Below, piece after piece: positions 5,454 through 6,159 of a stretch of DNA of 6,159 nt. The notes under the pieces were generated by a model. It saw nothing but the letters and a program-made list of their open reading frames with translations, was not told the origin of the DNA and made no database searches. Within the stretch, counting starts at the first letter, position 1. Each line of letters begins with the position of its first letter. Position numbers and translations under genes: made by a program. This DNA is from an uncultured Bacilli bacterium (GTDB lineage: Bacteria; Bacillota_I; Bacilli_A; RF39; UBA660), in the NCBI GenBank assembly GCA_949840855.1, contig CATKYP010000056.1, positions 1-6,159 on the forward strand, read 5' to 3'.

Positions 5454-6159
5454 TTAACTTTTCTTTTTGCAAGGTTTTTCTTCTTGTAAATTTCTATGCT
5501 TTTCTATAAATTTATCTATAATTTCTTCTACACCTGTTGAAAATACTACATTTGGAAATTTATATTTTTCTAGCTTATATTTTTGTATTTCTTCCATAAG
5601 AATTGGAATATAGTCATATCTTTCGTCCACAATACTTGATCTTATTTTATCTCCTCTTATTCCCCCAAATGGATTTAGAGTAGATGATAAATCAATATTA
5701 ACATATTCAATAGATGGGCTGGCTTCCTTTTTGTAAAATGCTAATTGGATATAAGTATTGCTAGGAGTTTCTGATAATCTTTTATAATTTTGAATACTGC
5801 TTTGTATTTCTAATTCTGTAGGGTTCTCTTTCTGAGCAGGATATTTTGCTAATATTTCAAGCTCTGCTAAATCTTCTAATTCTTTTTCTACTAAATAAGC
5901 CATAGTATATTCCTCCTTTTCAACAAATCCATTATACAAGTAATAGAAAATGATATTTTTCTCTTTTACGATCATATGTTTTTCTTCTATTTTACTTGCA
6001 ACGTATGAAATTATATTAAATCCTTCATTTTTAGAGAAAAATGGTAATTTACTATATAGATAATTGAGCAAATGACTTAGTTTTATAAGTTTATTATCTA
6101 TTTCTTCCAATCTACTATCGTTTTTATTTTCTAACCATAATTCTCTCTGTTCTCTTTTT
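5454..6159 (-). CDS. Uncharacterised protein, 5' end beyond the right edge
   Basis: I do not recognise this gene. The reading frame stays open through the window edge: 234 codons are visible before the TAA at 5456-5454. An internal TTG at 6110 could be taken as a start, but it has no ribosome binding site, and the 16 codons before it (beginning KREQRELWLE) look equally coding, so the gene is probably 5'-truncated by the window. The first 40 or so visible residues are highly charged and probably helical. Next come alternating aromatic/hydrophobic stretches (NIIFYYLYNGF) and an acidic helix rich in E and L. The C-terminal half has a less biased, probably folded region including STLNPFGGIRGDKIRSS and VVFSTGVEEIIDKFIEKH, and then a lysine-rich tail. 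There is no signal peptide or clear membrane helix in the visible part, and no catalytic motif I can name. It is followed by a probable terminator, so it may not belong to the uvrC operon. Confidence 0.8.
   Translation of the reverse strand, partial: KREQRELWLENKNDSRLEEIDNKLIKLSHLLNYLYSKLPFFSKNEGFNIISYVASKIEEKHMIVKEKNIIFYYLYNGFVEKEEYTMAYLVEKELEDLAELEILAKYPAQKENPTELEIQSSIQNYKRLSETPSNTYIQLAFYKKEASPSIEYVNIDLSSTLNPFGGIRGDKIRSSIVDERYDYIPILMEEIQKYKLEKYKFPNVVFSTGVEEIIDKFIEKHRNLQEEKPCKKKS

Noticed and set aside
6108..6110. TTG as the true start of the right-edge gene
   Set aside because: There is no ribosome binding site upstream, and the frame stays open with coding-like content to the window end.
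1..6159. Mollicute genetic code with TGA read as tryptophan
   Set aside because: Tryptophans in the acetyltransferase and the right-edge gene use TGG, none of the long frames needs TGA read-through, and TGA ends the acetyltransferase at a sensible place; read through, it would add only a few codons.
1..6159. CRISPR array, insertion sequence, tRNA or rRNA
   Set aside because: I saw no regularly spaced repeats, transposase frames, terminal inverted repeats or RNA-gene folds. Gaps between genes are all under 100 bases.

Overview
The window is strongly A+T-rich, and every gene I can support lies on the minus strand, so transcription runs right to left. The codon use, strong AGGAG-type ribosome binding sites, an endonuclease-type MutL and a Gram-positive-style type IV pilin-like protein suggest a low-GC Bacillota (Firmicutes) chromosome. 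It could be an uncultured gut Bacilli lineage or a relative of the Mollicutes, but I cannot name a genus from sequence alone. The standard bacterial code (table 11) fits: tryptophans are TGG, and one gene ends at TGA.

Layout in order of transcription (right to left): (1) 6159-5454, an unrecognised protein gene whose 5' end lies beyond the right edge, followed by a probable intrinsic terminator at 5401-5431. (2) 5379-3583, uvrC, the incision subunit of nucleotide excision repair. (3) 3590-3177, a small prepilin with a textbook N-terminal cleavage/methylation motif. Its start codon overlaps the end of uvrC by 8 bases. (4) 3154-1328, mutL, the mismatch-repair ATPase with an intact endonuclease motif, starting 22 bases after the pilin stop. 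(5) An 85-base gap (1243-1327) with an A/T hairpin and a promoter-like sequence. (6) 1242-730, a GNAT-family N-acetyltransferase. (7) 746-1, the ATPase of an ABC-2-type exporter. It overlaps the acetyltransferase by 17 bases and is cut at the left edge, so its C-terminus and any permease lie outside.

uvrC, pilin and mutL look like one operon that joins two DNA-repair pathways to a surface or secretion filament subunit. The acetyltransferase and ABC ATPase look like a second, translationally coupled unit that may have its own promoter. I see no mobile element, CRISPR array, tRNA or rRNA. The core genes are ordinary housekeeping types. The points most worth a second look are the pilin wedged between repair genes, its four-cysteine C-terminal region, the unidentified gene at the right edge, and small departures from consensus in MutL. 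I found no convincing evidence of an entirely new system.
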